64,000 nt of DNA, from positions 806,001-870,000 of the forward strand of contig NZ_QLYR01000001.1 of the NCBI RefSeq assembly GCF_003268275.1. Reading direction: 5' to 3'. The notes beneath the pieces are model-generated. The model did not search any database and was not told the DNA's origin. It saw nothing but the letters and a program-made list of their open reading frames with translations. The translations under genes were made by a program, and so were the position numbers. Positions within the stretch are counted from its first letter, which is position 1. Each line of letters starts with the position of its first letter. Source of the DNA: Hydrogeniiclostridium mannosilyticum (GTDB lineage Bacteria > Bacillota > Clostridia > Oscillospirales > Acutalibacteraceae). Below, in pieces: positions 25,267-33,860 of this stretch.

Positions 25267-25295
25267 ATACTAGCACACTATTAAAAATTTCTCAA
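25267..25295 (-). promoter_or_regulatory. Sigma-A promoter of binding protein copy 2
   Basis: Minus strand TTGAGA (25295-25290), 17-base spacer, TAGTAT (25272-25267), with an A/T-rich upstream region. The leader to the GTG is about 155 bases. Confidence 0.7.
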
Positions 25296-25435
25296 CACTT
25301 CTTTTTCCAATTCTCATAAGTTTTAATTTAAAAACGTGAATAACCATATAAATATATAACAAAAATTCTTCTTTTTTAACGATATAGCTGCAATTTATTC
25401 TAAAACAATAAACGCGTGCCGAAAAAAAGGCGATT

Positions 25436-25480
25436 CTATTTACAAAAACCGGAGACGGCCTTCAAACCATCCCCGGTTTT
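25436..25480 (-). terminator. Terminator of the lplB-lplC-lplA-GH130 operon
   Basis: AAAACCGG (25445-25452) pairs with CCGGTTTT (25473-25480). On minus the stem leads into TTGTAAATAG, directly after the GH130 stop. Confidence 0.65.
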
Positions 25481-25481
25481 C

Positions 25482-26474
25482 TTAAAACAGCAAATTATTT
25501 TCCTGAATATAATTCACCAGACGGTCCACCGTTGTAAACGCCAGACCCGTTACCGTGTCGGCACAGCCATAATAAATGGCAATTCGCCCTGTGCCTGCAT
25601 CTGTAAGCGCTGCGCAGGGAAATGTGACGTTCGGCACGTCGCCCACGCATTCATAGGGCTCCTGCGGCCCCAAAAGGTAAAACCTGGATCGCGCCAGCAC
25701 CTTCCAGGGCTCATCCCGATCCAGCAGCGCGCCGCCTACACGGTAGACAAACCCGTTGCAGGTGTTGATGACCCCATGGTAGAGGAGCAGCCAGCCCAGG
25801 TCTGTTTCAATTGGGACCGGCCCCGGCCCTACCTTCAGGCTCTGCCAGGCGGAAGCGTTGCCCGGAACGGTCCCCATAACAAAGCGGTGCCTGCCCCAAT
25901 AGGTCAAGTCCGGGCTTTCGCTGTAAAAAATATCGCCAAAGGGCGTGTGGCCTCCATCGCTGGGGCGGCTGAGCATGGCGTAACGCCCGCCGATTTTCCG
26001 GGGAAACAGCACGCCGTTGCGGTTGTAGGGCAGGAAGGTATTTTCAAGCTGGTGAAAGGCTTGAAAGTCCTCCGTATATCCAAGGCCAATGGTTGGGCCG
26101 TGATAGCCGTTGCACCAGGTAATATAGTAGCGGCCTTCCAGCCGGCAGACCCGCGGGTCATAGCGGTATTCGTACCGGGCTGCCTCCCCGCCGCCTTGAA
26201 AACGGATGGCCTGCGGAGAGATCCTCCAACGCAGGCCGTCTTCGCTAAAGCCTGCGTGGATGTTCATTTCCACCGCCCGGCTGTCACAGCGGAAAATGCC
26301 CGCAAAGCCGCCTCGAAAGGGCGCTACGGCGCTGTTGAAAATGCTGTTGGACGTGGGGATTGCATCCCGCTGGATAATCGGGTTTCCACTGTAGCGCCAA
26401 ACGGGCTCCCTGCAGCCCGGCGGACAATCCTGCCAAGGGATATTGGGCAGCGCCGCTCCTATTAGTTTGCTCAT
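25482..26474 (-). CDS. GH130 family beta-mannoside phosphorylase-like protein
   Basis: A 330-residue five-bladed beta-propeller enzyme of the GH130 kind, which phosphorolyses beta-mannosyl linkages to mannose 1-phosphate. Typical motifs are [17 protein letters not shown] (residues 31-47), the [19 protein letters not shown] stretch containing the catalytic Asp, and [21 protein letters not shown] near 210. The final part has [11 protein letters not shown] and [16 protein letters not shown]. It has no signal peptide. AAGGAG precedes the ATG. It ends the operon whose transporter would bring in the oligosaccharide. The exact linkage is not determined. Confidence 0.82.
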   Translation of the reverse strand: MSKLIGAALPNIPWQDCPPGCREPVWRYSGNPIIQRDAIPTSNSIFNSAVAPFRGGFAGIFRCDSRAVEMNIHAGFSEDGLRWRISPQAIRFQGGGEAARYEYRYDPRVCRLEGRYYITWCNGYHGPTIGLGYTEDFQAFHQLENTFLPYNRNGVLFPRKIGGRYAMLSRPSDGGHTPFGDIFYSESPDLTYWGRHRFVMGTVPGNASAWQSLKVGPGPVPIETDLGWLLLYHGVINTCNGFVYRVGGALLDRDEPWKVLARSRFYLLGPQEPYECVGDVPNVTFPCAALTDAGTGRIAIYYGCADTVTGLAFTTVDRLVNYIQENNLLF

Positions 26475-26516
26475 AACGCGCCTTGCTCCTTTTCTGCAGC
26501 CGTCCAGCGCAACGCT

Positions 26517-27974
26517 TTATTGATAGTATGCATCAATCTGGGCCTGCACCGCCGTTATAATTTTATCCATGCCGGATTGATTTAGCTCCTTGACAATCTG
26601 CGGCACCATTTTGACCGGGTCGGAGGCGCCTGTCAGCAGTTCATAGCGGTATTTATCCCAGGTTTGCTGGCAATTTGCCAGCTCGGTGGACAAATCGCCG
26701 ATGTCCGGGGTAAAGCCCAGGCAGGCAGAGGATTCTGCCCGTGCATTCAGGGCCTTGACCTGATCCCACTGGTCCGCCGGTGCGTCCGACAAGGTAGACA
26801 GGTTGAAGTAGGATCCAATCGCATAATTGCCAATTTGCCAGGTGTCCGTCAGGCGCTTTACGACCGTGCGCTCGCTGTTGGCGTACTCGAAGTCGGTTCC
26901 TTCGACACCAAACGCCAGCATATCGCGCAGCTTCCGGTCTGTATTGACCAGCTGCAAAAGCTTAAGGGCCTCTTTTTTATAGGAGGAATTTGATGAAACC
27001 GCATTCAGGGAGCCCTGAATTGTACCATTGGTGTAAAGGGGCCCGAAAACCTGAACCGTGTCATATTTTTCAACGCCCTCGTTTACCTGCCAGCCAACCT
27101 CCGCGCCCGGGTACCCCTGGGCGGAAAAGAAGGCGCGGCCTTTAACGGCATCCTTCTGGGTCGGCGCATCCGGGTTGATGATGCCCGCTCCATACCATTT
27201 GTGCAGCATCTTCAGGCGGTCCATGACCTCCTCCTGCTCCAGCACGGACACCACCCTGCGGTTTGCGTCGTCATAACGCACACCAATGGGCTGCAGCCCC
27301 AGTGTGAGGCCGTCATAGTCGCTCAACAGTCCGCTGAAGCCGTCTCCCTGGGTCAGGTTCAGCGGGTAAAAGGACTTGCCCTCCCCCTGCTTCATCGCGG
27401 TAAAGACCTTGTCCAACGCTTCAAAATCCTTTGTAGCCGCCACATTGATCTGATATTTCTGCACATAGGCATCGTCAAATACCCAGTACTGCGTCAATGA
27501 GGAATCTTTATAGGTCGGTACCGCATAGATCCTGCCATTAATTTTTGCCCCCTCCCAAACCTCCTGGGGGATGGACTTATAAAGCGCCGGAGCCTCGCTG
27601 GCCAACAGGTCGGTTAGATCTGCAAAGGCATTTTGGTTGACCTGGCGGCTGTACTTCGTTTCATTGGTAAACATGATGTCAAACTTTTCCCCGGTGTTGA
27701 CCAGCTGGTTAATTTTGTCCGGCCAATCGCTGTAGCTGGCCATTTTGATATTGACCCTAACCCCGATTTTTTCCTCGATGTAGGCGTTGATCTTTTCCAC
27801 GCCGTCCGCCAGATTTTCCGGCTGGCTGCCAATCAGCCACCAGGTCAGAACCGGCGTCTTCCCTGAATCGCCGCTTTCGCCCTCCTCCGCATTTTGGCAG
27901 CCGCTGAACAGTCCTGTTATAACGGCCAGCATGGCTGCCAGGCAAAGCAGCGCCTTCCATTTACTCATTCTCAT
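26517..27974 (-). CDS. LplA-type sugar-binding lipoprotein
   Basis: A 485-residue extracellular binding protein with a signal peptide ending in the lipobox LFSGC (Cys about 26). The sequence then reads TWWLIGSQPENLADGVEKI, FDIMFTNETKYSRQVNQ and RIYAVPTYKDSS, the pattern of the LplA group with a DUF3502-like C-terminal part. GAGGAG is 8 bases before the ATG. The order LplB, LplC, LplA, GH130 on one strand with short gaps makes it the binding component of a CUT1 importer, probably for a mannose-containing oligosaccharide judging from GH130. Confidence 0.88.
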   Translation of the reverse strand: MRMSKWKALLCLAAMLAVITGLFSGCQNAEEGESGDSGKTPVLTWWLIGSQPENLADGVEKINAYIEEKIGVRVNIKMASYSDWPDKINQLVNTGEKFDIMFTNETKYSRQVNQNAFADLTDLLASEAPALYKSIPQEVWEGAKINGRIYAVPTYKDSSLTQYWVFDDAYVQKYQINVAATKDFEALDKVFTAMKQGEGKSFYPLNLTQGDGFSGLLSDYDGLTLGLQPIGVRYDDANRRVVSVLEQEEVMDRLKMLHKWYGAGIINPDAPTQKDAVKGRAFFSAQGYPGAEVGWQVNEGVEKYDTVQVFGPLYTNGTIQGSLNAVSSNSSYKKEALKLLQLVNTDRKLRDMLAFGVEGTDFEYANSERTVVKRLTDTWQIGNYAIGSYFNLSTLSDAPADQWDQVKALNARAESSACLGFTPDIGDLSTELANCQQTWDKYRYELLTGASDPVKMVPQIVKELNQSGMDKIITAVQAQIDAYYQ

Positions 27975-28005
27975 TGTGTAAGCTCCTCTCTTTTTTAAAT
28001 GGCCT

Positions 28006-28938
28006 TTATCCTTTTACCGCGCCCACTGTAAGGCCGGAGATGAAATAACGCTGAAAAAAAGGGTAAGCACAGGCGATGGGCAGAACGATAAGGATTGCAA
28101 TTGCCATTCGCGCACCCTCTTTGGGCATGTTTTTCGCCAGCTCTGCCGCGCTGACCCCCAGGCCGGCGGCATTTTGCGAGAGATAATCCACATTGCCCAT
28201 GATCTGCGTCAACAGCGCCTGCAGCGAGTTCAGCCGCGAGTCGTCGATGTAAAGCATGGACTGGAACCAGTCGTTCCAATAGGTAAAGCACAAAAATAAG
28301 CCTATGGTCGCCAACACGGGCAGTGAAACCGGCAGCACAATCTTAAAAAAAATTTTAAGCTGGGAAGCGCCGTCGATTTTAGCGGACTCTACAATGGAAT
28401 CCGGTATAGTAGACTTAAAAAAGGTCTTGCAGATGATGACGTTGAAGGATGAAACAGCCAATGGCAGAATCAGCGCCCAAATATTATTTTTCAGGCCCAG
28501 CAGGTTGGCGTTGACATAATAGCTCGAAACCATGCCCCCGTTGAACACCATTGGAATAAAAACCACCCAGGTTAAAAAGCCCCGCAGCCGGTATTGTGAA
28601 CGCGACAGCACATAGCCCATGGTTGTGGTTAACAATGTGCCCAGCGCCGTGCCGGTTATGGTGACAAAAAGCGACACCCCCAGCGCCCGCAGAATTACGC
28701 TGCCCTGCTTGAGCAGGAACAGATAGGATTCCGCCGAAAAAACCTTTGGAATCAGCCTGTAGCCATATTCATTGATAGCGGCCTCAGAGGAGAAAGAGAT
28801 AGACAGTACAAACAGCACAGGAATGACGCACAGCAGGGAAATAACGATAAAGATAACATGGAACAGCGCATTGGCGCCAAAGCCGATGCGGTTAAATTTA
28901 TCCAAGCCCGACTGCGTTTGGTTGACTTTTGCTTTCAC
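28006..28938 (-). CDS. LplC-type sugar ABC permease
   Basis: A 310-residue membrane protein with six helices. The EAA loop IVESAKIDGASQLKIFFKIV near residue 184 is followed by LPVSLPVLATI, and the C-terminus FISGLTVGAVKG is typical of LplC/MalG-type permeases. It lies 12 bases downstream of LplB and 31 bases upstream of the binding protein. No ATPase is encoded in the operon. Confidence 0.92.
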   Translation of the reverse strand: MKAKVNQTQSGLDKFNRIGFGANALFHVIFIVISLLCVIPVLFVLSISFSSEAAINEYGYRLIPKVFSAESYLFLLKQGSVILRALGVSLFVTITGTALGTLLTTTMGYVLSRSQYRLRGFLTWVVFIPMVFNGGMVSSYYVNANLLGLKNNIWALILPLAVSSFNVIICKTFFKSTIPDSIVESAKIDGASQLKIFFKIVLPVSLPVLATIGLFLCFTYWNDWFQSMLYIDDSRLNSLQALLTQIMGNVDYLSQNAAGLGVSAAELAKNMPKEGARMAIAILIVLPIACAYPFFQRYFISGLTVGAVKG

Positions 28939-28950
28939 CGTTTCGCCTCC

Positions 28951-29898
28951 TCAGATCATCGCGCTTTCCGGGTCGATTTTGCGAACCACGGCGTTTGCGG
29001 CCAGAATTGTGATGCAGCCCATAACCGACTGAAAAAACGCTGCGGCAGAAGCCATGCCAACGGTGGCGCTTTTCAGTGATTTATAAACCATAACATCAAT
29101 GGTGTAGGTCACACTGAACAAGGAATTTGAATCCCTCGGAACCTGATAAAACAAGCCGAAATCTGAGTAAAAAATTCGCCCTACACTCATGATAAACATC
29201 ATAACAATCACAGTTTTCATAACCGGTAGGGTAATGTAACGCATCTGCTGCCACTTGGTTGCGCCGTCAATGACGGCAGCCTCATAAAAAGAAGTGTCGA
29301 TGCCGGTAATCGCCGCCAGGTAGACCACCATGCCGTAGCCCAAGCCCTTCCACAGGTTCATAAAGATCAAAAAATAGGGCCAATATTGCTTTTGCATGTA
29401 CCAATTAACCCGGTCTCCGCCCATACCCTCTACCAGCTGGTTGGCAAGCCCCTTGTCATAGGACAGAAAGCCCCACACCACCGCGGACACGACCACCCAG
29501 GAGAGAAAATAGGGCATGAACATCGCGGTTTGATACATTTTTCCCAGCCTTTTGCCGTGAAGCTGGCTGACCATCAAGGCCAGCGCTACAGGCACTACGA
29601 TGCCCAGGATAATAAAAACGACATTATAGCCCAGCGTATTGCGCAGCACAATCCAGGCATCGTTGCTGGTAAACAGGAAGGTAAAATTTTCAAAGCCCAC
29701 CCATTTGCTTGTAAGGATGCTGTTGATAAAATTCCCATTAATTTTAAAATCCTTGAAGGCAATAATAATGCCGAACATGGGTAAAAACGCGAAGAGCAGG
29801 TACCAAATTGTGCAGGGCGCAGCCAGCAGCGACAGCTCCATATCGTCGCGGCTCCAGCCCTTTTTTACGCGTTTTTCTTTTCTTTTTTCACCTTTCAC
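28951..29898 (-). CDS. LplB-type sugar ABC permease
   Basis: A six-helix permease of about 315 residues. It has a very basic N-terminus (KGEKRKEKRVKKGWSRDD), LLFAFLPMFGIIIAFKDFKI, and the EAA loop FYEAAVIDGATKWQQMRYI followed by TLPVMKTVI. I chose GTG at 29898 because GGAAGGAAA precedes it; GTG at 29922 is an in-frame alternative that adds eight residues. It starts the LplBCA-GH130 operon. I found no consensus promoter immediately upstream. Confidence 0.9.
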   Translation of the reverse strand: MKGEKRKEKRVKKGWSRDDMELSLLAAPCTIWYLLFAFLPMFGIIIAFKDFKINGNFINSILTSKWVGFENFTFLFTSNDAWIVLRNTLGYNVVFIILGIVVPVALALMVSQLHGKRLGKMYQTAMFMPYFLSWVVVSAVVWGFLSYDKGLANQLVEGMGGDRVNWYMQKQYWPYFLIFMNLWKGLGYGMVVYLAAITGIDTSFYEAAVIDGATKWQQMRYITLPVMKTVIVMMFIMSVGRIFYSDFGLFYQVPRDSNSLFSVTYTIDVMVYKSLKSATVGMASAAAFFQSVMGCITILAANAVVRKIDPESAMI

Positions 29899-30233
29899 CC
29901 GTTTCCTTCCTTTCCTTGACACACATCGCGGGCACGCCCGCCGGCTGCTGTCGTGAATCTGAACTTAGTATGGAGCTAAAGGTCCCGCTTTATGCCGGCA
30001 AGCTGCCAAAACTTTCGGCCCTCTGCGCAGCTTCGCCGCCTCCTGCATGCATGGCCCCTGTTTTTCCTGCCTGCTTTTCGCCGTTTCAAGCCAAAGTAAT
30101 CAGGCCGCACCTTTTACTGCCCCGGCAATAAATAACGCCCATGGCATAAAAACGTCCGGCCTCAATAAACTTGAGGCCGGACGTTTTATAAACTAAACAC
30201 AATATAAATGCAGCCGCATCGGGGATCTTTTTA
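29899..30233. other. Intergenic region, 335 bases
   Basis: Holds the upstream region of the LplB operon, in which I see no clear promoter, and the terminator at 30139-30187. No gene is seen. Confidence 0.5.
30139..30187 (-). terminator. Terminator of the small acidic protein gene
   Basis: A perfect 17-bp stem (30149-30165 with 30171-30187, loop TAAAC). On minus it leads into TTTTTATGCC. Confidence 0.8.
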
Positions 30234-30665
30234 TCAGTCAATCTGCTTTAATTTATTCTTTAAAAAGTCGAGATAGTGCTGCTCCTCCGCATCCCGCAGA
30301 TCCTGTTCCTGGTTAAAACGCGCCAATATCTCTTCAAAGCTTTTCGGCTCATAATCCTCCGGCGGCTGCGGCAAGCTCTCCTGCTCCTGAAACAACTCCC
30401 GGCAAAGCTCCGTGTGCTCCTCCGTCAGGGCCAATGTCAGTGCGTTCAGCCCTAGGGCCACCGTATGCTCCGTGATTTGCTCGAACAGTTCCTTTGTCAT
30501 CACCGCTTTATTTTCAACGGCATCAGCCTCTTCTTGGTCGGCAATACAGATAAAAAAGATTTTTTCCTTAAGTAACTCTAATTCACCTTCTGGCAGCGCC
30601 AGCAGTCTTTCGTAGGTAGACGGCTCTTTCCTTTCGCTGCTGTTTTTTTGTTCATGGCATTTCAT
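30234..30665 (-). CDS. Acidic protein of unknown function (143 residues)
   Basis: I do not recognise this protein. It is strongly acidic and Glu/Gln/Leu-rich (LALPEGELELLKEKIFF, LTEEHTELCRELFQEQ, RDAEEQHYLDFLKNKL), with no membrane segment, and is probably mostly helical and cytosolic. GGAGGA precedes the ATG by 6 bases. It has an excellent promoter (30695-30723), divergent from and overlapping that of the HTH gene at 30780, and its own terminator. Regulation by the divergent HTH protein is a reasonable inference. Confidence 0.65.
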   Translation of the reverse strand: MKCHEQKNSSERKEPSTYERLLALPEGELELLKEKIFFICIADQEEADAVENKAVMTKELFEQITEHTVALGLNALTLALTEEHTELCRELFQEQESLPQPPEDYEPKSFEEILARFNQEQDLRDAEEQHYLDFLKNKLKQID

Positions 30666-30694
30666 GAAGCATTCCTCCTTTTCCCCTGCGCAAT

Positions 30695-30723
30695 ATTATA
30701 CCCGAGTTATGGGTCATAGTCAA
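30695..30723 (-). promoter_or_regulatory. Sigma-A promoter of the acidic protein gene
   Basis: Minus strand TTGACT (30723-30718), 17-base spacer, TATAAT (30700-30695). The -35 shares its bases with the -35 of the divergent plus-strand promoter. Confidence 0.8.
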
Positions 30724-30745
30724 TACGAATAGCGCTAAATATAAT
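30717..30745 (+). promoter_or_regulatory. Promoter of the small HTH regulator
   Basis: TAGTCA (30717-30722), 17-base spacer, TATAAT (30740-30745). The weak -35 overlaps the strong divergent -35 at 30718-30723, so only one polymerase could bind at a time. Confidence 0.55.
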
Positions 30746-30779
30746 GAACTATATAATCACATTAAAAGGAGAGGTGTAT

Positions 30780-30992
30780 ATGCGCGATTACGCTCCCCTA
30801 TGGGAGACCATGCAACGCAAAGGTATAACGACATATACACTCATCAGCACGTACAAATTCAGCAAGGGAACCATCTACAGGCTGAAACACAACCAAAATG
30901 TAAACATCCAAACACTTGAAGATCTGTGTGAAATTCTGGAGTGCAGTATTCAAGATGTTGTGAAAGTAATTCTCCACCCAAAAAGCAATTAA
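30780..30992 (+). CDS. Small XRE/YozG-type helix-turn-helix regulator
   Basis: A 70-residue protein that is essentially one HTH domain: LWETMQRKGITTYTLISTYK, then FSKGTIYRLKHNQNVNIQTL and EDLCEILECSIQDVVKV, the order of helices in Cro/CI-type regulators. ATG at 30780 is chosen because AAAAGGAGAGG lies immediately upstream. Such stand-alone HTH proteins often autoregulate. The gene shares its control region with the divergent acidic protein gene. Confidence 0.82.
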   Translation: MRDYAPLWETMQRKGITTYTLISTYKFSKGTIYRLKHNQNVNIQTLEDLCEILECSIQDVVKVILHPKSN

Positions 30993-31044
30993 TGCCTGCT
31001 TACACGAACCGCAAAGCGCAGGCCCGCTGTCTATATGCCCGAAA

Positions 31045-31080
31045 ATGCCCCGGTATCATTTCCACCGGGCATTATTATTT
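31045..31080 (+). terminator. Weak terminator after the HTH gene
   Basis: ATGCCCCGGT pairs with ACCGGGCAT with one bulged C, followed by TATTATTT. Confidence 0.5.
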
Positions 31081-31151
31081 CAGCCCGTGCAAGCCTGGCA
31101 TCCGTCCTCCTAGGCTTGGGCTTCAGCCGAGCTCCCCGGGCTCCGGGCCCG

Positions 31152-31197
31152 CATTACAAAAAACACCTGCCGTAATGATTAACCGGCAGGTGTTTTT
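31152..31197 (-). terminator. Terminator of the recA-recX-rimO-pgsA operon
   Basis: Inverted repeat AAACACCTGCCG / CGGCAGGTGTTT (within 31159-31195). On minus it runs into a T-tract, immediately after the pgsA stop codon. Confidence 0.8.
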
Positions 31198-31791
31198 TTA
31201 CTTCATTTCACTGATTACGGACCAGTTCTGTTTGAGGTAAACAGCCCCGGAGATCACAGACGCAGCCGTAGCCGCAAGCAATAGGATATTACCGGCCAGC
31301 AGGTACGCATCCAGCATGGCGCTTTCCGCCAGCAGCGGCACTATGCCCAACCCTCCGAGCTCCGCAAGGTATTGAACCACCAGGATAAAAATGATAGCAA
31401 CCATCTGTGTGACGGTTTTGGCCTTTCCCCACCCATTAGCCGCCAGCACAATGCCCGAAGAGGCGGCAACCAGCCGGATGGAGGTCACCATAAACTCCCG
31501 TGCAATAATGAGCAGCACCATCCAGACGGGCGCCAGGCCCAGGCTGACAAAGCAAACCAGGGCGGATATGACCAGAATTTTATCTGCGAGCGGATCCATA
31601 AACTTACCAAAGCTTGTAACCTGGCCGTTTTTTCGTGCCAGCATTCCATCCAGATGGTCCGTATAGGAGGCGGCGCCAAAAATAAGCCCCGCCAGCAAAA
31701 AGTGATGGGGAACCTGCGGCAGCATAAGAAACAGAACAAAAAAAGGAACCAGTACGACCCGCAGAACCGTTAATTTATTTGGTGTATTCAA
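31198..31791 (-). CDS. pgsA: CDP-diacylglycerol-glycerol-3-phosphate 3-phosphatidyltransferase
   Basis: Makes phosphatidylglycerol phosphate, the first committed step of phosphatidylglycerol synthesis, in the membrane. The 197-residue protein opens with NTPNKLTVLRVVLVPFF and carries the CDP-alcohol transferase signature DGMLARKNGQVTSFGKFMD, continuing PLADK, near residues 47-70. Several hydrophobic helices follow. It lies 51 bases after rimO on the same strand, the common rimO-pgsA order in Firmicutes, and is last in the recA operon. Confidence 0.93.
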   Translation of the reverse strand: MNTPNKLTVLRVVLVPFFVLFLMLPQVPHHFLLAGLIFGAASYTDHLDGMLARKNGQVTSFGKFMDPLADKILVISALVCFVSLGLAPVWMVLLIIAREFMVTSIRLVAASSGIVLAANGWGKAKTVTQMVAIIFILVVQYLAELGGLGIVPLLAESAMLDAYLLAGNILLLAATAASVISGAVYLKQNWSVISEMK

Positions 31792-31842
31792 AGCCGTCCA
31801 CCTCCCTCACATGCCTCCGTACCATCCGCCGTTTTTCCGCCG

Positions 31843-33171
31843 TCAAACCAGTTCTCCCATCAGGTCGCAATCCATGCAGCCGGTAATGCGAACCGTTACA
31901 AATTGACCGTAGGCGGGCTTTTTTGCGCCTGCCGTAAAGAAAATTTTCCCGTCAATATCCGGTGCATCGGCAGCCGAACGGCCGAACCAGCACTCGGCAT
32001 AACGGTCAAAGCCCTCGGTCAGCACGGTGAGCTCGCGGCCAACCTGAGCCTCGCCCCACTCCTGCATAATCCCCATCTGCTGCTCCATAATGACATCCAT
32101 GCGGTGTTCTTTGGTTTCTTCCTCCACCTGGTTCTCCATCTCACCCGCCAGGGTCCCCTCTTCCTGCGAGTATGTAAAGCAGCCCAGGCGCTCAAAGCGA
32201 ACCTCCCTGGCAAAACCGCACAGTTCCTCAAACTCCGCCTCTGTCTCGCCGGGAAACCCGGTAATAAGCGTCGTTCGCAGGACGATGCCCGGCACCATGG
32301 CCCGGATTTTGGCGGTCAGCGCGATCAACTCGTCACGGTTGCCCGGGCGGCGCATATTTTTCAGAACATTGCCGTTACAGTGCTGCAGCGGCAGGTCCAT
32401 ATATTTGACGATTTTTTCCTCCTCGGCCATTACCGTCAGCAATTCATCCGTAATGGCGTCGGGGTAGCAGTAAAGCAGGCGGATCCAGCGCAGGTCCTCG
32501 ATTTTGCAGAGGCGGCGCAGCAGCTCGGGGAGCTTCCATTCTCCATAAAGGTCCTGTCCGTAGCGGGTTGTGTCCTGGGCAATCAGGATCAACTCCCTGG
32601 CCCCATCCGCCGCCAGCTTTTCCGCCTCTGCCACAACGCTCTCCATCGTCCTGCTGCGGTACCGGCCGCGGATCATCGGAATCGCACAATAGGCACAGCC
32701 ATTGCTGCAGCCCTCGGCTATTTTCAAATAGGCAAAATAGCTCGGGGTACTGCGGACGCGCTCCCCCTCCAGAGGGAGCAGGGTTTTCTCCGGAAAGGCC
32801 TGCGGGCGTTTGCCTGCCAGCGCTTGCTCCACCACGGCGGCAATGTCGTTGTTTGCCCCAATGCCGCAGACGGCGTCAGCCTCCGGCAGCTCCTTCATAA
32901 CCTCCTCCCGGTAGCGCTGCGCCATGCAGCCTGTCACCACCAGGGCCTTAATTTTCCCCTCTTTCTTCAGGCGCGCCAGCTCAAGAATCTCCTCAATGGA
33001 TTCCTTTTTGGCCGCCTCGATAAAGCCGCAGGTATTGACAATTGCCACATCCGCCAAAGCGGCATCATCCCGCAGCTCATAACCGGCCTTTTGCAAGGCC
33101 GCCATCATAATCTCCGCATCTATCTGGTTTTTAGAGCACCCCAGGCTCACCATTCCAACCGAATAAGCCAT
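31843..33171 (-). CDS. rimO: Ribosomal protein S12 methylthiotransferase
   Basis: Radical-SAM enzyme that methylthiolates an Asp of ribosomal protein S12. The 442-residue protein has the N-terminal MTTase domain with VGMVSLGCSKNQIDAE, NTCGFIEAAKKE and VTGCMAQRY (three Cys for one cluster). The radical-SAM motif EGCSNGCAYCAIPMIRGRYR lies near residue 153, and a C-terminal TRAM domain ends the protein. The G-C-S-K-N-Q wording and the chain length favour RimO over MiaB. It is 59 bases downstream of recX. Confidence 0.94.
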   Translation of the reverse strand: MAYSVGMVSLGCSKNQIDAEIMMAALQKAGYELRDDAALADVAIVNTCGFIEAAKKESIEEILELARLKKEGKIKALVVTGCMAQRYREEVMKELPEADAVCGIGANNDIAAVVEQALAGKRPQAFPEKTLLPLEGERVRSTPSYFAYLKIAEGCSNGCAYCAIPMIRGRYRSRTMESVVAEAEKLAADGARELILIAQDTTRYGQDLYGEWKLPELLRRLCKIEDLRWIRLLYCYPDAITDELLTVMAEEEKIVKYMDLPLQHCNGNVLKNMRRPGNRDELIALTAKIRAMVPGIVLRTTLITGFPGETEAEFEELCGFAREVRFERLGCFTYSQEEGTLAGEMENQVEEETKEHRMDVIMEQQMGIMQEWGEAQVGRELTVLTEGFDRYAECWFGRSAADAPDIDGKIFFTAGAKKPAYGQFVTVRITGCMDCDLMGELV

Positions 33172-33230
33172 TCTGCCAATACGCTCCGATCTTTTCTATA
33201 TCGTTATAAGCGGGCGGGCCCGCCGTTCTG

Positions 33231-33860
33231 TTAAAGGGCGTTAAAGCCCTCCGGCTCATCACTCAAATAATCCCGCAGTACGCTGCGGATTTCATCATAG
33301 CGGTAGCCCAGGCGCCCAAGCGCCGCTACCGTGCGCCGTATGTCCTTTTCATCGCTCAGCTGCCGTGCATAACGGCGCTCCACCAGGTCCCGCAGCGCAT
33401 GCTCAGGCTCGGGCGCCAGCTCGTCAATGACGGCCTCCGCCACCTCCCTGGCGATTCCCTTGCGCAGGAGCTCCTGCCGGACCCGCATTGCGGCAAAGCC
33501 CTTGCGGCAGAACAGCTCCGAAGCGTAGCTGCGGGCAAAAGCCTCGTCATTCACCAGCCCCAGCTCCTCCATATGTTCAGCAGCCTCCTGTGCGGCGCTT
33601 CTGGAGGTTGTGCGCGCAATCTTATCCGCCAGCTCCTTTTTGGAATGGTTGCGGTGCTCCAGCAAATACAAAGCCTTTTCGCCCGCCCGGCGGCTTTCGC
33701 TGCGCTCAATCATCTCATGGAGCTCCTCGTCCGTGATCTCGCGGCCAATTTTCCAGCCATGGGCCAGCAATGTCTCCGCATCCAGGGTCACGGCGAGCTC
33801 ACCATCTAAAAACAGCGCTGTGCGCCGCCCGCGGCGCGGCTCCATTGCAGTAATCAGCAT
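33231..33860 (-). CDS. recX: RecX regulatory protein
   Basis: RecX binds RecA filaments and restrains recombinase activity. The 209-residue protein is helical with the family pattern: ALYLLEHRNHSKKELADKI, LGLVNDEAFARSYASELF, and RQELLRKGIAREVAEAVID as repeated three-helix units. I take ATG at 33860, which overlaps the recA stop (TGATG) and sits behind GAGGCGG in recA; a TTG three bases earlier is also possible. The overlap indicates translational coupling with recA. Confidence 0.9.
   Translation of the reverse strand: MLITAMEPRRGRRTALFLDGELAVTLDAETLLAHGWKIGREITDEELHEMIERSESRRAGEKALYLLEHRNHSKKELADKIARTTSRSAAQEAAEHMEELGLVNDEAFARSYASELFCRKGFAAMRVRQELLRKGIAREVAEAVIDELAPEPEHALRDLVERRYARQLSDEKDIRRTVAALGRLGYRYDEIRSVLRDYLSDEPEGFNAL

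Larger units (their letters stand above)
25104..25481. other. AT-rich intergenic region, 378 bases
   Basis: Holds the copy 2 promoter (25267-25295) and the terminator of the LplBCA-GH130 operon (25436-25480). No gene is seen. Confidence 0.6.

Noticed and set aside
31903-33234. A 443-residue plus-strand reading
   Set aside because: Antisense to rimO, which has all its cluster motifs; no ribosome site or domain in the antisense product.
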